Source: Niallia sp052318935
GTDB taxonomy: Bacteria; Bacillota; Bacilli; Bacillales; Cytobacillaceae
DNA: 64,000 bases
Direction: 5' to 3' (one strand)
NCBI GenBank assembly: GCA_052318935.1
Contig: JBQRKO010000017.1
A program made the position numbers and the translations under genes. The stretch's first letter is position 1, and every line of letters begins with the position of its first letter. Of the stretch, positions 8,251-16,337 are shown in pieces. Under the pieces are notes generated by a model, which saw nothing but the letters and a program-made list of their open reading frames with translations, was not told the DNA's origin and ran no database searches.

Positions 8251-8556
8251 TTAATCGAATTCAATTGAACATGCACTTGATGCATAGCTTTCTCCAATCA
8301 AAAAACCAACATCATCTTTATAATCAATTTGCGTCTCTCCATCCAAATAACGTTTTGTAAAATGATCTATTTGAATCTGAATACTGTCATACTCAATTAC
8401 CGTATCGTTTCGTCGTGATTCATCAAAAATAAGTGAAAACTTGACAGACATGCCACATCCTCCAGCAACATTAGCGTCAATTCGAGGAAGTTGTTCTTCC
8501 TTCAACACCATTTTTTTCAACTCGTTCAATGCCGAGTCTGTTAGCCTTAAAATCAA
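8251..8556 (-). CDS. HesB/IscA-like iron-sulfur carrier homologue
   Basis: The protein is about 101 residues from a TTG start at 8556, which lies after AAGGGGG and lines up with the start of the shorter homologue at 16150; an ATG at 8601 is the longer alternative. The segments LTDSALNELKK, RIDANVAGGCGMSVKFSL and ASSACSIEFD place it near A-type iron-sulfur carriers. However, it has one Cys in GGCG and one near the C-terminus instead of the usual three-cysteine pattern, so cluster binding is uncertain. It follows gcvH1, and the homologue follows lipA. A role in iron-sulfur supply to LipA or SdaAA/SdaAB is a reasonable guess. Confidence 0.7.
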   Translation of the reverse strand: MILRLTDSALNELKKMVLKEEQLPRIDANVAGGCGMSVKFSLIFDESRRNDTVIEYDSIQIQIDHFTKRYLDGETQIDYKDDVGFLIGESYASSACSIEFD

Positions 8557-8697
8557 TTTGTCTTCTTCCCCCTTTCCCATGAAATTTAAAAGTTTCAACA
8601 TACAATTGTTGCTACAATTTCCTGTTTATCGAATTGTATTACATTGTAAAGCAGTCGGGTTTTTGAACATACTCGCTAAAAATAAGCCGCTGTCATC

Positions 8698-9093
8698 TTA
8701 GTCCTGTTCTTCACTTACAAATGCTTGGTATTCTTCTTCATTCAAGAGTGCTTCTAACTCATCTGGACTTGACATTTCTACTTCCACAAGCCACCCTTCA
8801 TCATAAGGATGCTCATTAATGATTTCCGGAGAATCTTCCAGCATCTCATTTACACTAACAATGGTACCTGTTACAGGGGCGTAAAGTTCAGAAACAGCTT
8901 TTACAGACTCAATTGTCCCCATTGAATCATTAGCTGTCACCTCATTATCAATTTCTGGAGTTTCAACAAAAACGATATCACCTAACAGCTTTTGTGCATA
9001 CTCAGAAATTCCGATTCGGACTCGATTTCCGCCTAATTGTAATACCCACTCGTGTTCCTTGCTATATAATAAGTTTGCTGTTACATTTGTCAT
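8698..9093 (-). CDS. gcvH: Glycine cleavage system H protein, copy 1
   Basis: This lipoyl carrier protein of 131 residues has YSKEHEWV, VRIGISEYAQKLLGDIVFVE and the lipoylation site MGTIESVKAVSE, with the modified Lys at about residue 65. In the glycine cleavage system, H shuttles the aminomethyl group between P, T and L proteins. Here P and T genes are absent from the neighbourhood; it stands between glyA and hesB. The ATG at 9093 matches the start of copy 2; an upstream GTG at 9111 is possible. The second copy at 17455 is closely related, which suggests a local duplication. It may serve a chromosomal P/T/L set or act as a lipoyl relay. Confidence 0.92.
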   Translation of the reverse strand: MTNVTANLLYSKEHEWVLQLGGNRVRIGISEYAQKLLGDIVFVETPEIDNEVTANDSMGTIESVKAVSELYAPVTGTIVSVNEMLEDSPEIINEHPYDEGWLVEVEMSSPDELEALLNEEEYQAFVSEEQD

Positions 9094-9224
9094 TTTTTTA
9101 CTTCCTTCCACTTAAAATTTTATAATATTTTTATAGTTCTGAATTTTTACAAAATTATCCTATTAATATGATTTGCTTCTTTATAAATCAAAACAACTTT
9201 GAACTCCATTATAGTGCTTCCTTC

Positions 9225-10475
9225 TTAAACAGTTATAGGCTGTTGAAACAACGGATACTGACCACAAATTGCTTTTATTGTTTCTCTTGACTTCACTAAA
9301 ACTGCTAATTCTCCTTTGCTCTTCAGAACAGATGCAATTACTTTAGCGATTTGCATCATTTCTTCCCTTTTCATTCCACGTGTCGTTAATGCCGCTGTCC
9401 CAATGCGGATTCCACTTGTAACAAACGGGCTTTGAGGATCATAAGGTATGGTGTTTTTATTAACCGTAATACCAGCCTCTTCAAGCAGCTTCTCTGCTTC
9501 TTTTCCTGTTAAATCCCAAGGTCGTACATCAAGCAGTACAATATGATTATCTGTTCCGTCTGACACAAGGGCAGCCCCTTCTTTCTTTAATGCTTCACCA
9601 AGTGTGGCAGCATTTTCGATCGTTTGTTTGGCATATTCTTTAAAGCTTGGCTGTAATGCTTCTTGGAAAGCAACCGCCTTAGCCGCAATAATGTGCATGA
9701 GAGGTCCGCCTTGTATTCCTGGAAATACCGCTTTATTAATTTGTTTCATGATCTCTTCATCGTTTGTTAAAATAATTCCACCTCGAGGTCCGCGCAATGT
9801 TTTATGAGTAGTGCTTGTCACAACATCAGCATGCGGTACAGGAGAAGGATGCACCCCTGCTGCGACAAGTCCGGCAATATGTGCCATATCCACCATTAGT
9901 TTTGCCCCAACTTGATCAGCAATTGCTTTAAACTTTGAAAAATCAATCGTTCTTGGATATGCGCTTGTACCTGCGATAATTAACTTTGGCTTTTCTCTTT
10001 TCGCCACTTCTTCAAGTTCATCGTAATCAATTAGATGTGTATCTTCCCTCACCCCGTAGGATACGACATCAAACCATTTTCCAGACATGCTTACTGGACT
10101 GCCATGTGTGAGATGTCCACCGTGCGATAAATTCATACCCATCACTTTATCACCTGGATTAAGCAAAGCAAAAAAAACCGCTGTATTTGCTTGTGCACCT
10201 GAGTGTGGTTGTACATTTGCAAATCGAGCATCAAACAACTTGGTTAAACGTTCAATCGCTGCTTGTTCCGCTACATCGACATATTCACATCCACCGTAGT
10301 AACGTTTTCCCGGATAACCTTCAGCATATTTATTCGTCATCACGCTTCCCATAGCTTCCAATACGTCCTGACTTACAAAGTTTTCTGATGCAATTAACTC
10401 TAACGTATGAAGCTGGCGATGTTTCTCTTTCTCAATGGCTTCAAAAATCGTTGTATCATTTTTTTGCAAACTCAA
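9225..10475 (-). CDS. glyA: Serine hydroxymethyltransferase
   Basis: This PLP enzyme of about 416 residues interconverts glycine plus methylene-tetrahydrofolate with serine. It has the substrate and cofactor motifs ELIASENFVS, EGYPGKRYYGGCEYVD, HLTHG and DMAHIAGLVA, and the PLP lysine in TTHKTLRGPRGG at about residue 225. The TTG start at 10475 lies 5 bases after AGGGGTGG; the frame is open further upstream without a better signal. A tandem glycine riboswitch lies 130 bases upstream. It is probably a second, catabolic copy that consumes glycine from betaine and methylene-folate made by the dimethylglycine enzyme, feeding serine to SdaAA/SdaAB. Confidence 0.95.
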   Translation of the reverse strand: MSLQKNDTTIFEAIEKEKHRQLHTLELIASENFVSQDVLEAMGSVMTNKYAEGYPGKRYYGGCEYVDVAEQAAIERLTKLFDARFANVQPHSGAQANTAVFFALLNPGDKVMGMNLSHGGHLTHGSPVSMSGKWFDVVSYGVREDTHLIDYDELEEVAKREKPKLIIAGTSAYPRTIDFSKFKAIADQVGAKLMVDMAHIAGLVAAGVHPSPVPHADVVTSTTHKTLRGPRGGIILTNDEEIMKQINKAVFPGIQGGPLMHIIAAKAVAFQEALQPSFKEYAKQTIENAATLGEALKKEGAALVSDGTDNHIVLLDVRPWDLTGKEAEKLLEEAGITVNKNTIPYDPQSPFVTSGIRIGTAALTTRGMKREEMMQIAKVIASVLKSKGELAVLVKSRETIKAICGQYPLFQQPITV

Positions 10476-10605
10476 TCGTTCCACCCCTAAAAATTTTATT
10501 TTTGACGGACTGTGGGAATGTATTCCTATTTCCCTTCCAGAAAAACCTTTCATTTTTGGAAAAATTTAGGTAACGAACATACCCCCTATTAACTTTTTTG
10601 AACGC

Positions 10606-10834
10606 AAAAAAGGACAGAAGAAGGGTAATGTTCCCTTCTCTGTCCTTTTACCTGAGAGTTTAACTCCATTTATTTTTGGAATCTTCCCCTTTGGTGGCGT
10701 TTTTAAACGCTCTCTCCAGAGTTGCGTCCTGTTGTAGTCCATTTACCTGAGAGATTTGTTCCAAGGGTATTTTTGGAGTTTGCTCCTTCGGTGGTATGCA
10801 CTTACGTTTACACTCTCCTACAACTATCATCCGC
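10606..10834 (-). promoter_or_regulatory. Tandem glycine riboswitch with terminator, upstream of glyA
   Basis: On the minus strand two glycine aptamers follow each other. Each shows the core GGAGAG... plus ACCGAAGGAGCAA or ACCAAAGGGGAAG, and closes with CTCTCAGG. A terminator follows at 10609-10647: AGGACAGA/TCTGTCCT stem, AAGGG/CCCTT extension, then a U-run. This is the architecture of the B. subtilis gcvT riboswitch, where bound glycine prevents termination. Its place before glyA-gcvH1-hesB-reductase-cupin indicates induction of that operon by glycine. Confidence 0.95.
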
Positions 10835-10980
10835 ACTGTATTAATTTTTCGTATTTTCAGAATAATTGACATAAAATTGATTGTCAAGTGAATTTTTTCA
10901 ATAGAACTTTGCTTCCGGTACATCAGCTTTTATCTACTTCTAATTTTTCTTACGGTTACTTCTTTGACACTAAATGAGAT

Positions 10981-11032
10981 AAAAGTGCGTACTTACATGT
11001 TGAGATTTATACATATTATACTGAATCTCAAC
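10981..11032 (+). promoter_or_regulatory. Operator-like elements upstream of zwf
   Basis: Two elements lie between the riboswitch region and zwf. AAAAGTGCGTACTT at 10981-10994 recurs almost exactly upstream of the nitrilase operon at 13703-13716. A 9-base inverted repeat, GTTGAGATT/AATCTCAAC, spans 10999-11032 around AT-rich DNA that could hold the -10 region. The binding factor is unknown. Confidence 0.4.
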
Positions 11033-11071
11033 AGAGAAAAACACTTAACGAAAAAGTACAGGAGGATCAAA

Positions 11072-12613
11072 ATGAATGAATTAACTATACCTCACAATAA
11101 TAGTTTAGCAGAGAATTCTTTGGATATGTCAGAGATACTAGGATTAGACGCCATGACTTTTGTCTTATTTGGAGCCACCGGAGATCTAGCTAAGAGAAAA
11201 ATCTATCCTGCCCTTTATAATTTATTTCTCGATGGTAAAATGCCTGAATCGTTTTCGATTATTGGTGTAGGAAGAAGAGCATGGTTCGATGATCAATTTC
11301 AAGCTAATATTGAAGACTCTATTAAAGCTTTCTCTAGGCGACCGATTGACGATAGTTCCAAAACAAAGAAATTTCTAGAAGTATTTCGGTTTATTTCCTT
11401 AGATGTAATGGAAGAACAAGCATACGAAGGGTATCAAAAGTTAGGTGAATTAGTTAAAAGACGCGAAGAACAATTAAACATTCCTGAAAATCGACTATTT
11501 TATTTATCGGTTGCACCAGAATTCTTTGATACCATTGCTTTAGGCATCAAAGAAAGTGGATTAGCTTCCGGAAAAGGAAGGAAGCGTCTAATCATTGAAA
11601 AACCCTTTGGGAATGATTTAAAGTCTGCACAAGAGTTAAATAAAAAATTAAGTCGTGCATTTGAAGAAGAAGAAATTTATCGTATTGACCATTATCTTGG
11701 AAAGCCAATGGTACAAAACCTTGAAACGTTAGGTTTTGCAAATCCTGTTCTTAAAACTTTGTGGAACAACCAGTATATTGCCAACGTACAAATTACTGCT
11801 AGTGAGACGGTAGGTGTAGAAGAAAGGGCAGAATATTATGACCAATCAGGAGCGGTAAAAGATATGTTTCAAAATCACTTGTTGCAACTGCTCATGATGA
11901 CTGCGATGCAGCCTCCGCAAAATATCAACGCGAAAGAAGTTAGCAAGGAAAAGAAAAAAATAATGAAATTTCTTCGCCCGCTACAGAAAGAAAATGTAGC
12001 CACAGATGTTCTTCGAGGCCAATACACGGCAGGAGAAATAGATGGAAAATCAGTCGTTGGATATAAAGAAGAGCCTGGAATTAATAATTCGTCAACAAAT
12101 GATACATTTATAGCAGCGCGTTTATGGATCGATAATGAATTTTGGAGTGGGGTCCCATTTTATATCCGTACAGGAAAAAGAATGAAAGAAAAATTGACAA
12201 GCATAGTAATTGAATTTAAAAATTCATTAAAAGATTTGACTATGCCTCAGTTTGGATCAATGACACCTAATGCTTTAATAATCCAAATCAGCCCGCAAGA
12301 AGGAATTTCACTGCAACTAAATATGAAGAATCCATTAACGAATCAAATCGAGCCTGTCAATATAAACTTTTTTAATAGTGTAAAAGATGTACCGGAAGCA
12401 TACGAACTCCTCCTGTTTGATGCAATGCGAGGTGATTCCACCTTTTTTGCACATTGGGAAGAAGTCGAGTTATCGTGGGCTTGGGTTCAACCGGTACTGG
12501 AGGCATTTAAGGAAAATCTTCTTCCGCTTCATTACTATCGTTCCGGTTCAATGGGACCGGATGCTTCAGACGAATTACTTCAGGAGGATGGTTTTAAGTG
12601 GTGGGAATTTTAA
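11072..12613 (+). CDS. zwf: Glucose-6-phosphate 1-dehydrogenase
   Basis: This cytoplasmic NADP-dependent enzyme of 513 residues is the first of the oxidative pentose phosphate pathway. It has the dinucleotide motif VLFGATGDLAKRKIYPALYNL, EKPFGNDL, and the active-site RIDHYLGKP with the catalytic His near residue 207, plus the sugar-binding FYIRTGKRM. The start at 11072 follows AGGAGG; the frame is open upstream to 10964 without a signal. Its partner gnd follows after 116 bases. A second zwf-gnd pair beside formaldehyde and betaine genes suggests the dissimilatory ribulose monophosphate cycle, or NADPH supply for the Rieske oxygenase. Both are inference. Confidence 0.95.
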   Translation: MNELTIPHNNSLAENSLDMSEILGLDAMTFVLFGATGDLAKRKIYPALYNLFLDGKMPESFSIIGVGRRAWFDDQFQANIEDSIKAFSRRPIDDSSKTKKFLEVFRFISLDVMEEQAYEGYQKLGELVKRREEQLNIPENRLFYLSVAPEFFDTIALGIKESGLASGKGRKRLIIEKPFGNDLKSAQELNKKLSRAFEEEEIYRIDHYLGKPMVQNLETLGFANPVLKTLWNNQYIANVQITASETVGVEERAEYYDQSGAVKDMFQNHLLQLLMMTAMQPPQNINAKEVSKEKKKIMKFLRPLQKENVATDVLRGQYTAGEIDGKSVVGYKEEPGINNSSTNDTFIAARLWIDNEFWSGVPFYIRTGKRMKEKLTSIVIEFKNSLKDLTMPQFGSMTPNALIIQISPQEGISLQLNMKNPLTNQIEPVNINFFNSVKDVPEAYELLLFDAMRGDSTFFAHWEEVELSWAWVQPVLEAFKENLLPLHYYRSGSMGPDASDELLQEDGFKWWEF

Positions 12614-12729
12614 GTTTTTGAGTGAAGCTACTAGTAAGAAAAAAGTCTACAAATTCGATTGCGTATTAGTAGAGATACATGCAAAGAGCAAATAATCTTT
12701 TGGAAAACTATTTTTAGGAGGAGATTAAT

Positions 12730-13623
12730 ATGAAGATTGGACTAATTGGTCTAGGGAAAATGGGATCTAACTTAACAAAAAATATTATAGAACATAATCA
12801 TGAAGTAGTCGTTTACGATGTAAATCGTCAATTAGTAGGAGAGATGGAAACATATGGGGCTGCGGGTACTTCAAGTTTGTTGGAACTTGTTCAATCATTA
12901 GAGCAACCGAGGATATTATGGATAATGGTTCCTCATCCAGTTGTGGATTCAGTGCTTAGCGAAATTACTCCTTTTTTGGATAACGGTGACATCGTCATTG
13001 AAGCAGGAAACTCCCACTATAAACAATCCATTGAACGGTATAATCATCTAAAGAAATTTGGTATTAGCTTTATGGATGCAGGAACTTCCGGAGGAATGGA
13101 GGGAGCCCGTCATGGAGCTTGCTACATGGTTGGGGGTGATAGAGAAGCCTGGGAAATAGTTGAACCTATTTTTCGTGATACAGCTGTAGCAAATGGATAC
13201 TTATATGCAGGGAAAGCAGGAAGTGGGCACTTTTTAAAAATGGTCCATAATGGTATTGAATATGGAATGATGGCTGCTATTGGTGAAGGGTTTGAAATAT
13301 TAGAGAAAAGCGAATTCGAATATGATTATGAAAAAGTTGCTAGCGTATGGAATAACGGTTCAGTTATACGTTCATGGCTTATGGAGTTAACAGAAAATGC
13401 TTTTTCAAAAGATGCAAAACTTAACGAAATTAAAGGGACCATGCATTCTTCTGGTGAAGGAAAGTGGACGTTAGAAACAGCTTTGGATCTTCAAACTGCC
13501 ACGCCAGTTATCGCCATGTCCCTATTGATGCGTTATCGTTCATTAGAAGAGGATACCTTTACAGGAAAAGTAGTAGCTGCATTACGAAATGAATTTGGAG
13601 GACATGCTATCGAAAAAAAATGA
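12730..13623 (+). CDS. gnd: 6-phosphogluconate dehydrogenase, short decarboxylating type
   Basis: This enzyme of 297 residues oxidatively decarboxylates 6-phosphogluconate to ribulose 5-phosphate. It belongs to the shorter (about 300-residue) class known from B. subtilis YqeC and methylotrophs. It has the N-terminal IGLIGLGKMGSNLTKNI Rossmann motif, DAGTSGGMEGARHGACYMVGG, and the catalytic KMVHNGIEYGMM lysine segment. GGAGG precedes the ATG. With zwf it would regenerate the formaldehyde acceptor ribulose 5-phosphate. No clear terminator follows; about 190 bases of AT-rich DNA separate it from the next operon. Confidence 0.93.
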   Translation: MKIGLIGLGKMGSNLTKNIIEHNHEVVVYDVNRQLVGEMETYGAAGTSSLLELVQSLEQPRILWIMVPHPVVDSVLSEITPFLDNGDIVIEAGNSHYKQSIERYNHLKKFGISFMDAGTSGGMEGARHGACYMVGGDREAWEIVEPIFRDTAVANGYLYAGKAGSGHFLKMVHNGIEYGMMAAIGEGFEILEKSEFEYDYEKVASVWNNGSVIRSWLMELTENAFSKDAKLNEIKGTMHSSGEGKWTLETALDLQTATPVIAMSLLMRYRSLEEDTFTGKVVAALRNEFGGHAIEKK

Positions 13624-13702
13624 AATTTTCTCCATAATGGAACTAAAAACATTTTAAATATCAATGAAAAAAAATAAACAATTCTTTGTAACTAAATAAA
13701 AC

Positions 13703-13716
13703 AAAAGTGTGTACTT
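13703..13716 (+). promoter_or_regulatory. Copy of the zwf upstream motif
   Basis: AAAAGTGTGTACTT differs by one base from the element at 10981-10994 upstream of zwf. It lies about 100 bases before the carbon-nitrogen hydrolase gene, so both transcription units may answer to the same regulator. Confidence 0.35.
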
Positions 13717-13814
13717 GTTAGAGAGAACCATTTCTAATACTATCAATATAAATTCATTAATAAAATAAATACTCTGAATTTTCACTATATAAATTGAATA
13801 ACAAGGAGGATCCT

Positions 13815-14693
13815 ATGAAACTAAGAGTCTCGGCAGTTCAATATCATCTTCATACTATACAAAGTTTTGATGAATTTGCAAATCAAGTGGAGCACTATGT
13901 TAAAACGGCAGAAGAATTTGGAGCGGATTTTGTTTTATTCCCAGAATTTCTCACAACGCAGCTTATGTCCATTGGCAACCAACAAGGTCAAGCTTTGACC
14001 ATCCAAGATCTTCCCTCTTTTACCGATGAGTATCGATCTTTATTTATAAATTTAGCGATTAAAAACCAGATTCATATTATTGGAGGAACACACGTTATTA
14101 ATAAAGAGGGTCGTTTATACAATGTTGCCCATTTATTCTATCCAGATGGAAGAATAGCAGAACAAGCAAAGCTTCATATTACTCCAACAGAAGTGAATGA
14201 ATGGAATATGACTCCTGGTGATGGCCTTGAAGTGTTTGATACTGAAAAAGGAAGAATCGCTATTTTAACCTGCTATGATATTGAGTTTCCGGAAATTGTT
14301 CGAATGGCAAAGGCGAAGGGGGCGGATATTATTTTCAGTCCTTCATGTACAGATGATCGTCATGGATTCTATCGTGTCCGCTACACGAGTCATGCGAGGG
14401 CAGTCGAAAACCAAGTTTACGTCGTTTCCACTGGTACAGTAGGTTCACTTCCTACAGTTGATTTTATGAGAGCGAATTTCGGACAAGCAGCTGTTATTAC
14501 ACCAAATGATATTCCTTTTCCTCCCCGCGGCATTTTGGTAGAAGGAGAGATTAATGGGGATATGATTGTGACAGCAGACCTTGATTTAGAACTGTTATAT
14601 CAGGTTCGAAAAAATGGCTCGGTTACCACATGGCGTGATCGGCGTACTGACCTTTATCCAGATTGGGAACCTAAAAAAGAACTTAGTACTTAA
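13815..14693 (+). CDS. Carbon-nitrogen hydrolase (nitrilase superfamily)
   Basis: This protein of about 292 residues has the Glu-Lys-Cys triad of the nitrilase superfamily: Glu in VLFPEFLTT, Lys in EQAKLHITPTE and Cys in ILTCYDIEFPE. It should hydrolyse an amide or N-carbamoyl compound; the substrate is unknown. GGAGG precedes the ATG at 13815. Two acetyltransferase-like genes follow at 27- and 27-base spacing, forming an operon. B. subtilis YhcX carries, to my recollection, a GNAT domain fused to this type of hydrolase, so this may be a split version of that protein. Confidence 0.88.
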   Translation: MKLRVSAVQYHLHTIQSFDEFANQVEHYVKTAEEFGADFVLFPEFLTTQLMSIGNQQGQALTIQDLPSFTDEYRSLFINLAIKNQIHIIGGTHVINKEGRLYNVAHLFYPDGRIAEQAKLHITPTEVNEWNMTPGDGLEVFDTEKGRIAILTCYDIEFPEIVRMAKAKGADIIFSPSCTDDRHGFYRVRYTSHARAVENQVYVVSTGTVGSLPTVDFMRANFGQAAVITPNDIPFPPRGILVEGEINGDMIVTADLDLELLYQVRKNGSVTTWRDRRTDLYPDWEPKKELST

Positions 14694-14719
14694 GGTCTAT
14701 AAGCATAAGGAGCGATTAT

Positions 14720-15388
14720 ATGGCGTATTACAAAGAGTTTTTTGTCTTTGACGGGAATCAACCCATCCCTGCAGTCATTCGAAATTATAAAGAAAAAGAC
14801 TTTCCTGCTTTAATACTAATTCAGAAAGAAAGTTTTCCGCCACCGTTCCCATCTGAATTATGGTGGAATACGGAACAGTTGGAGAACCATGTTACTTTAT
14901 TTCCAGAAGGAGCCTTATGTATAGAAATTAATGGAGAAATTGCCGGTTCCATGACCAGTTTGCTGGTTGATTTTGATCCAACCCATCCTGAACATACATG
15001 GGAAGAAATAACTGATAATGGATATATTCGAAACCATAATCCTAATGGCAAGACGCTCTATGTTGTTGATATTGGAGTACGCCCCTCCTATCGAAAATTA
15101 GGTTTGGGAAAAGAGCTGATGTCTTCTATGTATGACGTTGTTATTCATAAGAAACTGGAGCGGTTATTAGGTGGTGGGAGAATGCCAGGCTATTATAAAA
15201 AAGCAAAAGAAATGACACCTGATCAATATTTGGAGGCTGTTGTAAAAGGGGAATTAAGGGACCCGGTTATTACTTTTCTTCTTCGTTGTGGCCGCACCCC
15301 AATTCAAGTGGTGGCAAATTATATAGAGGATAAAGAATCATGCAATTACGCAACACTGATGGAGTGGAAAAATCCTTTTTATTCATAA
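14720..15388 (+). CDS. GNAT-family N-acetyltransferase (YhcX N-domain-like)
   Basis: This 222-residue protein has the GNAT acetyl-CoA core: TLYVVDIGVRPSYRKLGLGKELM supplies the V-x-P beta strand and the R/Q-x-x-G-x-G/A pyrophosphate loop. The N-terminal IQKESFPPPFPSELWW and C-terminal TFLLRCGRTPIQVVANY stretches look specific to the YhcX-like group. It is translated just after the carbon-nitrogen hydrolase, which is the partner domain in the fused form. It would acetylate an amine related to the hydrolase substrate; the compound is unknown. Confidence 0.85.
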   Translation: MAYYKEFFVFDGNQPIPAVIRNYKEKDFPALILIQKESFPPPFPSELWWNTEQLENHVTLFPEGALCIEINGEIAGSMTSLLVDFDPTHPEHTWEEITDNGYIRNHNPNGKTLYVVDIGVRPSYRKLGLGKELMSSMYDVVIHKKLERLLGGGRMPGYYKKAKEMTPDQYLEAVVKGELRDPVITFLLRCGRTPIQVVANYIEDKESCNYATLMEWKNPFYS

Positions 15389-15414
15389 ATATTTTGATAA
15401 GGAGATAAACGAAT

Positions 15415-16086
15415 ATGGAATATAAAAGAATTACGAGCATACAAGATCCTTTATTCAAACAAATGCACGAATTAATGCAAGAGATTTTCCCCCCTGAAGA
15501 GGTTTTGGAATTCGATCTTTGGAAAGAGCCTCTTGAAGACCCAGGGATTCGTGTCTTTGTCGCTGTTCATAATGAGAAGGTAGTCGGTGCAACAGAGTAT
15601 CGTTATTATAATGACTTTAATGTGGCGATGACAGATTTTACAATCATTGGCCAAGCAGGACTCGGCATTGGTCCATTTTTATCCCAAAGGAGGTCGAAGG
15701 ATTTACATTCTCTAGCAGCAGAAAATGACAAGCAACTATTCGGAATGTTTGCCGAGATTTATGATCCTTATCAGGTAGATCATCATGAATTTGGCGGAGT
15801 GAAGCCAATGGATCCATATGTGCGCCGTGAAGTATTGGCACATCTTGGTTATAAGCGTCTTGACTTTTCTTATGTGCATCCTTCCTGGAATAATGATGGA
15901 GAGGCGGTTCATGGGCTTGACCTTTGTTTCCTTCCTACTGTCAATTTCGTAGAAAATATAAAAACGGATCTAATTGTAAGGTTTTTGACACGCTATTATT
16001 CAGTCTTAACAAATAAACCAAAGTCTTGGTATGAGATGATTGAGAAGTTGGAAGCCAAAGATACTGTACCGCTTTTAAATATTTGA
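15415..16086 (+). CDS. Acetyltransferase-like protein, third gene of the hydrolase operon
   Basis: This 223-residue protein has a GNAT-like layout: VFVAVHNEKVVGATEYRYY beta strands, then GIGPFLSQRRSKDL in the place of the acetyl-CoA loop. That loop lacks a clean RxxGxG/A, so activity is uncertain. Other landmarks are FAEIYDPYQ and VLAHLGYKRLDFSYVHPSW. AAGGAGA precedes the ATG. The operon ends at the hairpin at 16113. I do not recognise a named family. Confidence 0.65.
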   Translation: MEYKRITSIQDPLFKQMHELMQEIFPPEEVLEFDLWKEPLEDPGIRVFVAVHNEKVVGATEYRYYNDFNVAMTDFTIIGQAGLGIGPFLSQRRSKDLHSLAAENDKQLFGMFAEIYDPYQVDHHEFGGVKPMDPYVRREVLAHLGYKRLDFSYVHPSWNNDGEAVHGLDLCFLPTVNFVENIKTDLIVRFLTRYYSVLTNKPKSWYEMIEKLEAKDTVPLLNI

Positions 16087-16112
16087 TATCAGAAAATAAA
16101 AAATTTGAACTT

Positions 16113-16146
16113 AAAAACACAATAATAAGATTATTATTGTGTTTTT
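16113..16146. terminator. Bidirectional terminator between the hydrolase operon and the lipA operon
   Basis: AAAAACACAATAATAA and TTATTATTGTGTTTTT pair around a short loop. The T-run and A-run on both sides allow it to work for both converging transcripts. Confidence 0.88.
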
Positions 16147-16149
16147 GTT

Positions 16150-16299
16150 TTATTTAACTAGTGGATATTTCGGATTTCTCGCAAACTTAACTGTTATCCC
16201 GCATCCGCCTGCTACTTCGGCATCAACCCGTGGGATTCCATCTTCATTCACAGCCAATTCTTTTAGCCGGTTTAATGCTGCTTCTGTCATTTTTAACAT
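16150..16299 (-). pseudogene. Truncated HesB/IscA-like gene after lipA
   Basis: The 49-residue frame has LTEAAL-like MTEAALNRLKELAV, then PRVDAEVAGGCGITVKFARN, then a stop. It matches the first half of the protein at 8251 and lacks the C-terminal half with its second Cys. There is no strong ribosome binding site (AGGAG lies about 15 bases upstream). It follows lipA by 38 bases and ends at the shared terminator. It is probably a truncated duplicate, although a short expressed peptide cannot be ruled out. Confidence 0.7.
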
Positions 16300-16337
16300 C
16301 TTAGGACTTCACTTCTCCTAACGCCTAATTTCCTTGA

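Noticed and set aside
10660..10923. Open frame on the minus strand within the first glycine riboswitch
   Set aside because: It overlaps conserved aptamer sequence and has no ribosome binding site; RNA structure explains the region.
12387..12695. Plus-strand frame overlapping the zwf end
   Set aside because: It lies mostly in zwf in another frame and its product looks random.
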